Part shown: positions 9,337-17,623 of the stretch, in pieces | Layout of the letters: every line of letters starts with the position of its first letter | How positions within the stretch are numbered: the stretch's first letter is position 1 | From: Planctomycetota bacterium | GTDB lineage: Bacteria > Planctomycetota > Planctomycetia > Pirellulales > Lacipirellulaceae | NCBI GenBank assembly: GCA_013286045.1 | Contig: JABDGM010000021.1 | Coordinates: 1 to 50,574, forward strand | Length of the DNA: 50,574 nt | Direction: 5' to 3' | Position numbers and translations under genes: made by a program | Notes under the pieces: model-generated | Databases searched by the model: none | What the model was told of the DNA's origin: nothing | Seen by the model: the letters and a program-made list of their open reading frames with translations, nothing else

Positions 9337-10662
9337 TCAGTCGCCGCGGAGTTTTAGGTTGTGCAGCGTGAGTTTTTCGCGGACTTCGTTGAGGCTTGTG
9401 ACGCCGAAGTTTTTGCATTCGAGCAGGTCGTCGCCGGTGCGGCGGACGAGTTCGCCAACCGTGGAGAGGCCGAGGCGAACCATGCACTTGCGGGCCCGGA
9501 CCGAGAGATTCAGGTCGGCGATCGGGCGGTCGAGCAGGGCACGTTCGTCGGCGGAGAGCGTTTCGGGGTCGTAGGCGGGCTCTTCTTCGCGGATTTGATC
9601 GGCGAATTGGCCGAGTTCGAGGCCCTTCGACTGCAGCATTTCGCGGATTTCGACGAGCGAGGTTTCGCCGAAGTTCTTGCTGGCGAGGAGCTCTTGCTCG
9701 CTGGTACGAGTGAGGTCGCCGAGGGTCATGACGCCCATTTTTTGCAGACAATTGCGGCTGCGGACGGAGAGCTCGAAATCGGTGACGGGGATGCCGAGCA
9801 CCTGGCTGAGGCGATCCTGACGGCGACGAGCGTCCTCGTCGTAGTACATGTCGCGAGCAGCATCGGCGTCTTTGGCGAACAGGCGGGCGCGCGGGTGGTT
9901 CGGGAAGACGTCGAGAATGCGGCGGTAGCACTGGCGAGCTTTTTCGAAGTGCCCCATGTCTTCGTAGAGGACGCCGAGATTGAGTAGCGTGCCAACGTGC
10001 GTGGGGAATTGGCCGGCGGCGCGCTCGTATAGGTCGCGGGCATAGCTGTCGTTGCCGTGGCGATCGTTTTCGAGAGCGAGGCCAAACAGGGCGCCGGCGT
10101 GGGTGCCATCGGCGGCGACGGCACGCTCTAGCAAGGCGACGACTTCTGAAGGATTGCCGCCGAGTGCGGAGACCGTGGCGGAGCGCTGATACAAGTATTC
10201 AGCGGTTTGTTCGACCGCGCCGGAGAGGCGGTTGAGCATATCCATCGATTCTTGGGCGCGGTTGTTGTAACGGAGCGCTTCGGCGCGGGCGAGGGCGACC
10301 TGGTCTTTCGAGTAGCCGGCCTTCTCGGCAGATTCGTAGGCGGTGAGCGCTTCGGCGTATTTGTCGAGGGCGAGGTAGGCTTTGCCCAAGTAGAAGTGGG
10401 TGAGTGCGCCGCCGTCGCTGTGGGAGAGCGTTTCGATGGCGGGCGTGTATCGACCTAACAAATAGAGACAGACACCCAAACGGGCGTTCGTTGCCGGGCT
10501 GCGGTTGGGTTGCTCTTCGAGCTCGGCTGCAGCTTCGCGGAGTTCGCGGTAGTTGGCGTAGCTCTTGCCGATCGAGCCGACGATTTGGACGATTTCATTC
10601 GGGCCGAAGCCGCTGGGCGAGAGAACGATTTGCTTGACGATGGAATCTGTACCGATCGACAT
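9337..10662 (-). CDS. TPR protein with two C-terminal RNA polymerase alpha-CTD domains
   Basis: A 441-residue cytoplasmic protein. The ATG at 10662 is chosen because AGAGGAAAG precedes it; a longer frame to 10824 runs through the tRNA and a repeat. Residues 55-270 are TPR helices (for example THVGTLLNLGVLYEDMGHFEKA, shown only in part: TLLNLGVLYEDMGHFEKA). Residues 291-352 and 379-440 are two copies of the helix-hairpin-helix domain at the C-terminus of RNA polymerase alpha. Aligned by eye to E. coli alpha, the DNA-contacting Arg265 is kept in both copies (R301, R389), Asn268 only in the first (N304; K392 in the second), and Lys298 is Thr in both. The family is known from planctomycetes as a predicted protein. 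A role as a transcription accessory factor or UP-element competitor is inference. Confidence 0.88.
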   Translation of the reverse strand: MSIGTDSIVKQIVLSPSGFGPNEIVQIVGSIGKSYANYRELREAAAELEEQPNRSPATNARLGVCLYLLGRYTPAIETLSHSDGGALTHFYLGKAYLALDKYAEALTAYESAEKAGYSKDQVALARAEALRYNNRAQESMDMLNRLSGAVEQTAEYLYQRSATVSALGGNPSEVVALLERAVAADGTHAGALFGLALENDRHGNDSYARDLYERAAGQFPTHVGTLLNLGVLYEDMGHFEKARQCYRRILDVFPNHPRARLFAKDADAARDMYYDEDARRRQDRLSQVLGIPVTDFELSVRSRNCLQKMGVMTLGDLTRTSEQELLASKNFGETSLVEIREMLQSKGLELGQFADQIREEEPAYDPETLSADERALLDRPIADLNLSVRARKCMVRLGLSTVGELVRRTGDDLLECKNFGVTSLNEVREKLTLHNLKLRGD

Positions 10663-10706
10663 GTTGAAACTTTCCTCTAACTTTTCACTGCAACTTAATA
10701 TTCGTC

Positions 10707-10761
10707 GCCACAGAGGACGCAGAGAGAATTGACCGAACTCTTTCTCTGTGTTCTTTGTGGC
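10707..10761. repeat. Imperfect inverted repeat of the CCACAGAGG type
   Basis: The left arm begins GCCACAGAGGACGCAGAGA at 10707. The right arm, ending at 10761, reads on the other strand GCCACAAAGAACACAGAGA. The arms of about 20 bases match with a few differences around a 14-base centre. Such sequences recur between genes in many bacterial genomes. It lies between the 3' end of tRNA-Thr and the start of the TPR/alpha-CTD gene, both on the minus strand. Confidence 0.6.
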
Positions 10762-10788
10762 AAATTGTTCTGTTGGAATTGAAAACAG

Positions 10789-10862
10789 AGCCAGCGATCG
10801 GAGTCGAACCGATAACCCCCGCATTACGAATGCGGTGCTCTGCCAATTGAAGCTACGCTGGC
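10789..10862 (-). tRNA. tRNA-Thr (anticodon CGT)
   Basis: On the minus strand a 74-base cloverleaf can be folded by hand. The 7-bp acceptor stem is GCCAGCG/CGCTGGC with discriminator U. The D arm has GCTT/GAGC and a GG in the loop. The anticodon stem CCGCA/TGCGG closes the 7-base loop TTCGTAA, giving anticodon CGT for Thr codon ACG. The T arm is ATCGG-TTCGACT-CCGAT. The 3' CCA is not encoded. The gene is co-oriented with the downstream TPR/alpha-CTD gene. Confidence 0.93.
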
Positions 10863-10867
10863 CGAGC

Positions 10868-10891
10868 TTGTTGGGTTACCTAACCCAACAA
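10868..10891. repeat. Perfect palindrome next to tRNA-Thr
   Basis: TTGTTGGGTTA-CC-TAACCCAACAA is a perfect 11-bp stem with a 2-base centre, starting 5 bases upstream of the tRNA 5' end. GTTGGGTTA...TAACCCAAC palindromes are widespread intergenic repeats in bacteria. The rest of the gap to 11112 shows no gene or clear site. Confidence 0.65.
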
Positions 10892-11112
10892 AAATTGACA
10901 GCCCGCTGGAGTAACCAATGGGTGTCACGTAATTCGACCGTGAAATCGGTCGGGGATATCACCGCAAATTCTACACTGGCCGAGCGGCGTGCGAAACCCC
11001 GTCCTGACTTCCCGCTCTTTGCCCATCGCCATTGGACGCTGGGCAATAAATAAGACAGCAGTTTTGCTAATGGAAGTTGTGGAAGATACCAAAAGCAAGG
11101 CCGCTGCTTATC

Positions 11113-12570
11113 TCAGGTTCCTGTTGGTGGCAGGGTAGCAGCGGATTGGAGCTGACCGTCGATCCAAAGCTGAGTTCCGGGCGCGAGGTTGTAAACGTTG
11201 CCTCCGCCTGGGTAAATGACACGATTCGCGGACCCGCCCCATTTGATTTTGAACTCGTTGCCTGCGCCATCGACTTTATTCAAGTTGGAGGCAGAAAGAT
11301 CGAGGACGGTACCGCCATCGCCGGTACCGCGGATTTCGACCGTGGAACCAGTGACGGTGCCTTCGACGCGGACGAACGTGGCTTTGCACGGCGAATTCCA
11401 GCCGCCTTTGAGATCAATCTTTTGGCGATTGCCGCGTAGTATGAGCCCTTTGGCGGTCGCGTCCGGGGTTTTGGCGTCTGCCCCGATCACGAGTGAACCC
11501 GTGACAACTTCATGCAGTAGGTTGGGCATGATTTCGACGCCGGCGCTGTCGGGATGCTCTTGGGATTCTACAAGGACCGTGCCGTTGAGATTTGCGATGG
11601 TGCAGCCATGAGCTCCGATCCTTAGACCGCGCTCCCAGCAGGTGCCGGGTCCGATGTGAAGCCCATCGATGCGTGTACCATCTGCTCCGCCCATGATGTC
11701 GGTGCCGATGCGGGCCGCCTCGTGGTAGCAATCGCGCGCGAAGACAGGGGCCGTAAAGACAGCGGCGCGATCGGCACCCCAGACATGATCGTTTTCGATG
11801 TATGTACCCGGGCCGCTAACAATGAGGCCGTCTTTGATAATTCCAGTGATGTAGACGTGGCTGAGCTTCGCGTCGGTAGCTTGAACATTAACGCCGTTCA
11901 CGGCGCCGGTAACATAGATGTAATTGAGGATGGGAAAAGCGCTGCCGAAAGGGCTGATCGCGCCGGCGGGATAAGACTTGACGACTAATGCCGTGCCGGG
12001 AATCTGAAAAAATCGCAAGTGCTCGCCGACGAATCCATCACTGTCGGTGCAGAGGCCATCGGCCCGGACTGGAAAATCGGGGCCGTGGGGATCTGGCTTG
12101 GGAGCCCATTTGGGGTAGCTCCAAGGATAGGCGCGTATTTCGGCGCCGCCGTCAATCGTAAGATCGCACGCGCTCGCGCTGAGATTAGATTTGACCGCAC
12201 CGCTGCCCAGCGATTTGCTGTTCGCACTGTTGCCGGGTTGGCGTTCGCCGTACAGTTCCGTCTTGATAAGTTGACCAGTAACGCCGGGTCCGAATCGTAG
12301 AACGGTTCCAAATTGATCTTGGCCGCGGAGAATGCCACCGGGAGTGCTGGGCTGGGTGCCAAGATATGGAGCGGGGGCAAGAACGCCCAAGCGCTGGCGC
12401 GGGATAACCAGAGTGCGATTGCACTCGTAAATGCCGTTGGGAAGGACGATGGAAGTGACTTGATCCAAAGGCTTCGCCGTACCCGCCGGTTGGGCGAATA
12501 GCATCTGAAATATCACGATCGAGAGCGCGCGTGAAAGAGCTTGTAATACACGCTTATGAGAAGAGCACAT
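11113..12570 (-). CDS. Secreted right-handed beta-helix (pectate-lyase-like) protein
   Basis: A 485-residue protein with an N-terminal hydrophobic signal (about residues 10-32, ALSRALSIVIFQMLFAQPAG). The body has the repetitive short-strand, Gly/Asn-rich texture of a parallel beta-helix: LTIDGGAEIRAY, LNYIYVTGAVNGVNV, KLSHVYITGIIKDGLIV, GTYIENDHVWGAD, TRIDGLHIGPG. The early segment SIVLPNGIYECNRTLVIP with GGILRGQDQFGTVLRF resembles the capping strands of pectate-lyase-like proteins. These folds usually cleave or bind acidic polysaccharides, but I see no diagnostic catalytic triad, so activity is not assigned. It is co-directional with the flippase-like gene 149 bases upstream, which fits a role in surface glycans. 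Confidence 0.7.
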   Translation of the reverse strand: MCSSHKRVLQALSRALSIVIFQMLFAQPAGTAKPLDQVTSIVLPNGIYECNRTLVIPRQRLGVLAPAPYLGTQPSTPGGILRGQDQFGTVLRFGPGVTGQLIKTELYGERQPGNSANSKSLGSGAVKSNLSASACDLTIDGGAEIRAYPWSYPKWAPKPDPHGPDFPVRADGLCTDSDGFVGEHLRFFQIPGTALVVKSYPAGAISPFGSAFPILNYIYVTGAVNGVNVQATDAKLSHVYITGIIKDGLIVSGPGTYIENDHVWGADRAAVFTAPVFARDCYHEAARIGTDIMGGADGTRIDGLHIGPGTCWERGLRIGAHGCTIANLNGTVLVESQEHPDSAGVEIMPNLLHEVVTGSLVIGADAKTPDATAKGLILRGNRQKIDLKGGWNSPCKATFVRVEGTVTGSTVEIRGTGDGGTVLDLSASNLNKVDGAGNEFKIKWGGSANRVIYPGGGNVYNLAPGTQLWIDGQLQSAATLPPTGT

Positions 12571-12719
12571 GAATCGCGACCTATTGCGTCAGAGGTGGCG
12601 CGTAAAATCGGAATCGTACGCGTTTGAGTGGCGGCGGACCTAGTAATTCTATCTTCGCCGTGCCGTTCTGCGCAGTCGTTCGGCCAACAAGAGTGTGTTG
12701 GCCGGAGCGGGCGGCATTG

Positions 12720-13748
12720 TCACACGCTGCGCGCTTCTGAACTTCGCGAATGCGGCGTCGCCATTTCGTGTGCCGGGTCGGGTCGACGTCGACGCCATCC
12801 TACCGATTCGCGAAGGAGGATGATTACGCCGATTAATGTTATTGGCACATACAAGCAGGCGTGCACGACAATCCCCATCGCCAGCGCCGTACTTCCTACA
12901 ACGCCAAAGAGTCCTAGTGCCAGGACGATCATATACTGATAGACGCCGACGTTGCCCGGGCTCGAAGGGATCAGCAGGCCAAAGTTCGCGATTGCGAGCG
13001 TGAGGTATCCGGCGACCGTACTCTGCGAGCCAAGGCCGTAATGCCTGCAGGCCACGACAAGCACTGCGCCCTCGACGATCCACACGCAGAAACCCAAGAG
13101 GACAGTTGCAATCGTACTCAGATTAAATCCCAAAAACTCCGCCGCGATGTGGAATTCTTCGATAATCGTAGCGATCCATCGAAAGGGCCGAATATGCGTC
13201 CGTCGGAGCAGGCTCGCAACTCGACCTCCCCAGATTCGAATGAAGATAGAGCCAGCGCAGGCGAGGCCGAATACGGCGAGAGCGATGTACCGGAGCCTGA
13301 CGAGCCACGGATGGTCGGCTAATGCAATGTGAGATGCATTAAGAGCGACAACAAGAATCGCCAGCAGCGTCAAGCCATCGAGCATGCGCTCAACGAGTAC
13401 CGACGAAATTGCGGTGATACGGCCAATTTGCGGCGCCTTGCGATAGAGGTATTCCATTCGCAGGAATTCACCGCCTCGCGTGGGCAAGAAGTTGTTGCCG
13501 GCAAACCCGACCACGACGCCCTTCAATGCTTCGACGAACGACAATGTTTTCGCGGGCAACATGCATTGCCATCGCAGCGCGCGAATCGGAAACGAGGCGA
13601 GATAAATCGCCGCTAGTACGATCGGCAGGAGAAACCCGGCCTTCTCTATTTCAGATGACGTCTCCTTCCAATCGACTTTTGAAAGGATGAGCGCGATCGC
13701 GACCACCGATACGCAAACACCGAGCAATGCCACAATCCATTTTTTCAT
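12720..13748 (-). CDS. Flippase-like integral membrane protein (UPF0104 / LPG synthase TM family)
   Basis: A 342-residue polytopic membrane protein with 7-8 hydrophobic helices. The N-terminus is MKKWIVALLGVCVSVVAIALI. The family landmarks are LRWQCMLPA...LSFVEALKGVVVGFAGNNFLPTRGGEF, shown here in part, and ISSVLVERMLDGLTLL. These match the flippase-like domain shared with the membrane part of MprF and the archaeal AglD family, implicated in moving or modifying lipid-linked groups. The C-terminal 25 residues are basic and hydrophilic (RRRRPDPAHEMA). No ribosome-binding site is obvious at the ATG. The gene lies at the left end of the glycan region and is divergent from the GT87-like gene, so it may act on the same lipid-linked glycan; that link is inference. 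Confidence 0.82.
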   Translation of the reverse strand: MKKWIVALLGVCVSVVAIALILSKVDWKETSSEIEKAGFLLPIVLAAIYLASFPIRALRWQCMLPAKTLSFVEALKGVVVGFAGNNFLPTRGGEFLRMEYLYRKAPQIGRITAISSVLVERMLDGLTLLAILVVALNASHIALADHPWLVRLRYIALAVFGLACAGSIFIRIWGGRVASLLRRTHIRPFRWIATIIEEFHIAAEFLGFNLSTIATVLLGFCVWIVEGAVLVVACRHYGLGSQSTVAGYLTLAIANFGLLIPSSPGNVGVYQYMIVLALGLFGVVGSTALAMGIVVHACLYVPITLIGVIILLRESVGWRRRRPDPAHEMATPHSRSSEARSV

Positions 13749-14075
13749 ACAGGGAGATGCTCGATCCGTGCGCGACGACCGCGCTTAAATATTGGCTGGC
13801 GCTCGCGCCCCCAGCGATCGTCTTTAAAAATGAAAATACGCGAGCGCCTTGTCCCTGTAATATTTCACTTCCCGGCGTCGTGGCTGGATGCGAATATGCG
13901 GGATGAACTCAAGTGTGGTGCATTATAACGGAGTTGATGCGGCGCGTTCGAGGTGTTGCAAATATTCAACATTTAACTGAGGCCCGACGGCGCGGTTTTG
14001 GGTTGTCCCTATCCCCCGCTAAATTATAATGGATTTTTCCAGCACATTCTTGTCTCTTCATGCGGGCGTGCGTTT
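13749..14075. other. Divergent intergenic region (327 bases)
   Basis: This lies between the flippase-like gene (minus) and the GT87-like gene (plus). It holds a candidate plus-strand promoter at 14003-14030. A TTG-started in-frame extension of the downstream gene to 13998 is possible but unlikely, since it would run over the promoter. Nothing else is supported. Confidence 0.5.
14003..14030 (+). promoter_or_regulatory. Candidate sigma-70-type promoter for the GT87-like gene
   Basis: TTGTCC (14003-14008), a 16-base spacer and a perfect TATAAT (14025-14030), ending 45 bases before the ATG at 14076. Confidence 0.45.
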
Positions 14076-15362
14076 ATGGTCGAAGGTCGGATTGCGCCGC
14101 GATGGTTAGGCTGGGCAACTGCTGCCTTGGGGCTGTTGGCGTTGGCCTACTATTTGGGTGGCATTCACGATTTGGTGTCCGATGAAACTTTCGTCGGCAC
14201 CTTTCAGCATATTAAGTCGCTGGTGAAGAGCGACCCCAAGATCGTTCCGCAAACAAAGCCGGAGCATGCCAACGACGCCCGGCTGCGCTGGACCGAACAG
14301 GAATACGTTCACATTGGGGTGAACCCTTACGAGATTGCGGTCCATCCTGAAAACGCTGATCCGGGAATCGGTCGGCTGCCGTGCCGGGACCCCGGGGGCT
14401 ATCCACCGTGGGCGTTCTTGACGCAAGAGGTGCTCGTGCCGCCATTGCCCTTCACCGCGGTGCGTTGGTACTTGGTCGTAGTGAACTCGTTGGCATACGC
14501 GATAATCGCTTGTTGGGCCTACTCGTACGGGCAGCGCTACGTCGGAGACCAGGTGGGCTACTTTATGGTCGCGGTGTGCCTGGCTTGCGCGGGCAACCTC
14601 GCCAACCTTCGGTGGGGAAATTACGTTGCGATTGTCGTGGCACTTTTGATCGGCATGAATTATTTCTCGCGCAGGGAGTTGCCGATTTTGGCGGGGTTGT
14701 GTCTCGGGTTTGCAATGATCAAGCCGCAGGATGCAATGCTGTTTACTTTTGTGCTCGTTGCGCGAAAGCAGCTGACTGGCGCTGCGGTCGCGGTCGGATA
14801 CACGTTGATTGCCGGCGGGATTACCGCTTGGCGTGTGGGAACCAACCCGCTGGTGATGATTGATCAGATGTTTAAGGGCGCGATGACCTGGACGGAGGAC
14901 TTGCATTTGGGCATCCTGGATCCGCTAAAAGCTGCCAACGTCATCCCGACGCCGATACTTACGAAGCTTGGCTTGGTAGGGGGAGTGATTGTCGCGGCCG
15001 CGCTGATCTGGCATTACCGGTGGCGGTCGAATGAAGTGCTGATGGCGATCGCGGCTGTTGTAGCGCACGTTTCAACTTATCATCGGCGATATGATGGAAT
15101 CGTGCTCGCGTTTCTACTGGTTCCACTCGCCGCTACGGCGCTGCGCAATAAGTCGGCGTCTGCCTGGGCGGCCTTAGTTGTTAATGGGCTGTTTTTGTGG
15201 TTGCCATTGCGAGAAACGGATTACTTCAACCTGGTAGTTTCGACCGCACATTGCCTGGTCGTAATTTGGGGATTGGTGGTGGTGCTTCGAGATCCCACGG
15301 CGGAAGTTGTGGAAAGCGTTCCGTTCCGCAATATACAGCCCAAAATGGCGTTCCTTGCCTGA
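14076..15362 (+). CDS. GT87 (DUF2029)-like polytopic membrane glycosyltransferase
   Basis: A 428-residue protein with about ten transmembrane helices. I start it at ATG 14076 (MVEGRIAPRW), because the longer frame uses TTG and overlaps a likely promoter. After the first helix there is an extracytoplasmic loop with GVNPYEIAVHPE and GGYPPWAFLTQEVLVPP, the NPY...YPP pattern of GT87/DUF2029 enzymes. Later GNYVAIVVALLIGMNYF and AGLCLGFAMIKPQDAMLF fit the family's core helices. GT87 enzymes transfer sugars from polyprenyl-phosphate donors on the outer face of the membrane. It precedes a five-gene cluster with two GT2 proteins of the kind that make or use such donors. The family call is moderate and the substrate is unknown. 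Confidence 0.7.
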   Translation: MVEGRIAPRWLGWATAALGLLALAYYLGGIHDLVSDETFVGTFQHIKSLVKSDPKIVPQTKPEHANDARLRWTEQEYVHIGVNPYEIAVHPENADPGIGRLPCRDPGGYPPWAFLTQEVLVPPLPFTAVRWYLVVVNSLAYAIIACWAYSYGQRYVGDQVGYFMVAVCLACAGNLANLRWGNYVAIVVALLIGMNYFSRRELPILAGLCLGFAMIKPQDAMLFTFVLVARKQLTGAAVAVGYTLIAGGITAWRVGTNPLVMIDQMFKGAMTWTEDLHLGILDPLKAANVIPTPILTKLGLVGGVIVAAALIWHYRWRSNEVLMAIAAVVAHVSTYHRRYDGIVLAFLLVPLAATALRNKSASAWAALVVNGLFLWLPLRETDYFNLVVSTAHCLVVIWGLVVVLRDPTAEVVESVPFRNIQPKMAFLA

Positions 15363-15465
15363 CGTCTTCATCGCTGTAAGTGCAATTAAAGCGGGACGTC
15401 CTATAATTCACTGTCGGGCGATCGCACGAACTGGCTAATCTTCACTGGATACTGTTTCGCCAAGA

Positions 15466-16641
15466 ATGAACTCTCCTCGCCGCACAATCATTCTCGGAGG
15501 CGGCTTCTACGGTTGCTGCTTGGCGATCTTCTTCCGCAACGCCGGCGACGACGTTGTACTGGTCGAATCGCAACCTCAATTGCTAACGCGTGCCAGCTAC
15601 AACAACCAGGCTCGCGTTCACGGCGGGTACCACTACCCGCGCAGCATCTTGACTGGCAAAAGTTGTGTGACGAGCTTCCCGTTGTTCGCGGACGTGTTTC
15701 GGGATTGTGTGGTCCGCGATTTTTCGATGCTGTATCCGATCGCGCGAGTGAACAGCCGCGTGACTGCGGCGCAGTTCGCTGGTTTCTGCCGGCGCGTGGG
15801 AGCTCCGGTTCGCGAGGCGTCGAGTTCGGCCCGTGCGTTGTTTGAACGAGATCTGATCGAGGAGGTGTTTCAAGTTCCTGAATATGCCTTCGATGCAGCT
15901 GGGTTGCGGCAGGTGCTGGAGCTCAAGCTATCAGAGGAAGACGTATCAGTCCGAGTGAACACGCGCGCGGTCAGTATCGAGCAGTGCACGCAGGGTGAGC
16001 TTTGCGTCAAACTGGATGACGGGCAGGAACTCGACGCCGATCAAGTTTTCAATTGCACGTTCGCCAATATCAACACGGTTCTTCAGCAATCGGGCTTGCC
16101 GCAGCTCGACTTTCGCCACGAACTCGCCGAAATCGCGTTAGTTCGGCCGCCGAAGATAATTTTGCCGCTCGGTGTCACCGTGATGGATGGCCCATTTTTC
16201 TCAACGATGCCTTTTCCAGCCGAGCAGTTGTATAGTTTCACTCATGTTCGGTACACGCCCCATATGAGTTGGAGCGCGAGCGATCAAATCGCGACGGGCG
16301 ATATAACTTCCGCATCCAACGTACCCGAGTCGCGTTTTACGCAGATGTTGAAAGACTCGGTGCGTTACATGCCCGTGTTGCAGCAATGCGAGTACGTCAG
16401 AAGCTTGTTTGAAGTGAAAACAACGCTGGGCGCCAGCGAACGAAACGATGGTCGGCCGATTTTATTCAAGCGGGATTACGGTTTCCCAGGGTTGCACATC
16501 GTAATGGGCGGCAAAATCGACAACGTTTTTGATATCCTTCGCAGTCTTTCTGATTTGCGCGGTGACCAAACCGCGATTCCGACGATCGATGCCGAATACT
16601 TCCGGAGACTATTTCATGTCGACTGCAGTCGGGTCGGATGA
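15466..16641 (+). CDS. FAD-dependent oxidoreductase (DAO-like) of a glycan cluster
   Basis: A 391-residue protein with an N-terminal Rossmann FAD site: the strand RTIILGGGFYGCCLAIFF (residues 6-23) with GGGFYG, and the acidic strand end VVLVES (E35). The motif YNNQARVHGGYHYPRS (about 45-60) is characteristic of DAO-type oxidoreductases in polysaccharide loci, as I recall the family. No signal or membrane segment is seen, so it is probably cytoplasmic. A TATAAT lies at 15402-15407 with no clear -35. Its last 26 bases overlap the start of the GT2 gene, indicating coupled translation. The likely role is redox chemistry on a sugar or sugar-lipid in this cluster; the substrate cannot be told. Confidence 0.75.
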   Translation: MNSPRRTIILGGGFYGCCLAIFFRNAGDDVVLVESQPQLLTRASYNNQARVHGGYHYPRSILTGKSCVTSFPLFADVFRDCVVRDFSMLYPIARVNSRVTAAQFAGFCRRVGAPVREASSSARALFERDLIEEVFQVPEYAFDAAGLRQVLELKLSEEDVSVRVNTRAVSIEQCTQGELCVKLDDGQELDADQVFNCTFANINTVLQQSGLPQLDFRHELAEIALVRPPKIILPLGVTVMDGPFFSTMPFPAEQLYSFTHVRYTPHMSWSASDQIATGDITSASNVPESRFTQMLKDSVRYMPVLQQCEYVRSLFEVKTTLGASERNDGRPILFKRDYGFPGLHIVMGGKIDNVFDILRSLSDLRGDQTAIPTIDAEYFRRLFHVDCSRVG

Positions 16642-17623
16642 CATAACGCACCGTTTCGACGTTCTCGTGAGCGTGCTCGTCGTCGTGCAGGATGATGCGA
16701 GCATAATTTCCGAGTTCCTGTTGGAACTTCACTCTGAGCTTCAGAACCGCTTCCACTACTATGAAGTGGTGCTCGTCGATCTGGGGTCTCGAGATGACAC
16801 GATGGAAGCGATTGCCGAGCAAATGCAGAAGCTTCCGTTTCTGCGATTACTACGGCTCTCGGCCAGAAACCAGCGCGAAATCGGAATTGCGGCGGCCCTG
16901 GAACACTGCATCGGCGACTATGCCGTTCTCATGAATCCCTACTTGGATCTGCCGTGCGACATCGTGCGGATGGTGTCGGCCGCTCAACAGGGGTACGAGG
17001 TCGTCGTAGCGCGGCGCGAAACGGTGGCCCGGCCTCAGGCTCAGCGTCAGCTATTTTATGTGATCGCGAGGAAGATGCTGGGGGTCGATCTTTCACCGGC
17101 GGAATCTGATTTCCAGATCATGTCGCGCAAGGCTGTCGCATCGGTGACGAAAATCAAAAACCGACGGCGCTGGCTCAAGTATTTCAACTCGTTGCTGGGC
17201 TTCAAAAAGCAAGTCATTACGACGGTCCCGCGCGATCCGCCGCTTAAGCCGCCATCGCGACACTTCTTCGCTGCCGTGCAGCAGGGCGTCGACATTCTTA
17301 TCTCCCACTCGGCGACCCCGTTGCGTTGGGCGGCTGCCCTGGGCGTGATCGCAAGCCTTGGAAACTTGGCCTACTTGCTGTACGTGCTTATTGTAGCCTT
17401 GGTCAAAAATAAATTGGCCGAGGGCTGGTTGACCATGTCGATCATGCTCAGCAGCATGTTCTTTTGCTTGTTTGTGATCCTCGTCGTGTTGGCCGAGTAT
17501 GTGGCCAGAATTCTCGAGGAATCTCAAGAGCGTCCGCTGTACTTCATCGAGCTGGAAGCGGAGAGCGTTGTCTCTCCACCGCGCGAGCGAAGCGAAATTA
17601 ACGTCATCGAGGAAACTTCATGA
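16616..17623 (+). CDS. GT2-family membrane glycosyltransferase (GtrB/DPM1-like) with degenerate DxD
   Basis: A 335-residue protein. The start at ATG 16616 overlaps the upstream gene by 26 bases. A frame 29 codons longer exists but would overlap by over 100 bases and its extra N-terminus is unlike a GT2. Residues 15-110 are a GT-A nucleotide-binding half (VVLVDLGSRDDT, 51-62). The C-terminus has two helices (about 239-262 and 272-296), as in GtrB and DPM1-like polyprenyl-phosphate glycosyltransferases. Where those enzymes read M-D-A-D-L-Q, this one has M106-N-P-Y-L-D, so both metal-binding Asp positions are changed. It may be catalytically altered, or act as a partner of the second GT2. The downstream epimerase start overlaps its stop by 4 bases. 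Confidence 0.8.
   Translation: MSTAVGSDDITHRFDVLVSVLVVVQDDASIISEFLLELHSELQNRFHYYEVVLVDLGSRDDTMEAIAEQMQKLPFLRLLRLSARNQREIGIAAALEHCIGDYAVLMNPYLDLPCDIVRMVSAAQQGYEVVVARRETVARPQAQRQLFYVIARKMLGVDLSPAESDFQIMSRKAVASVTKIKNRRRWLKYFNSLLGFKKQVITTVPRDPPLKPPSRHFFAAVQQGVDILISHSATPLRWAAALGVIASLGNLAYLLYVLIVALVKNKLAEGWLTMSIMLSSMFFCLFVILVVLAEYVARILEESQERPLYFIELEAESVVSPPRERSEINVIEETS

Noticed and set aside
10663-10824. 54-codon N-terminal extension of the TPR/alpha-CTD gene
   Set aside because: It is encoded by the repeat and part of the tRNA; the ATG at 10662 has a good ribosome-binding site.
10748-11053. 101-codon plus-strand frame over the tRNA
   Set aside because: It lies antisense across tRNA-Thr and a palindrome, with no family features or ribosome-binding site.
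14106-14906. 266-codon minus-strand frame
   Set aside because: It is a His/Arg/Gln-rich shadow of the GT87-like membrane protein.
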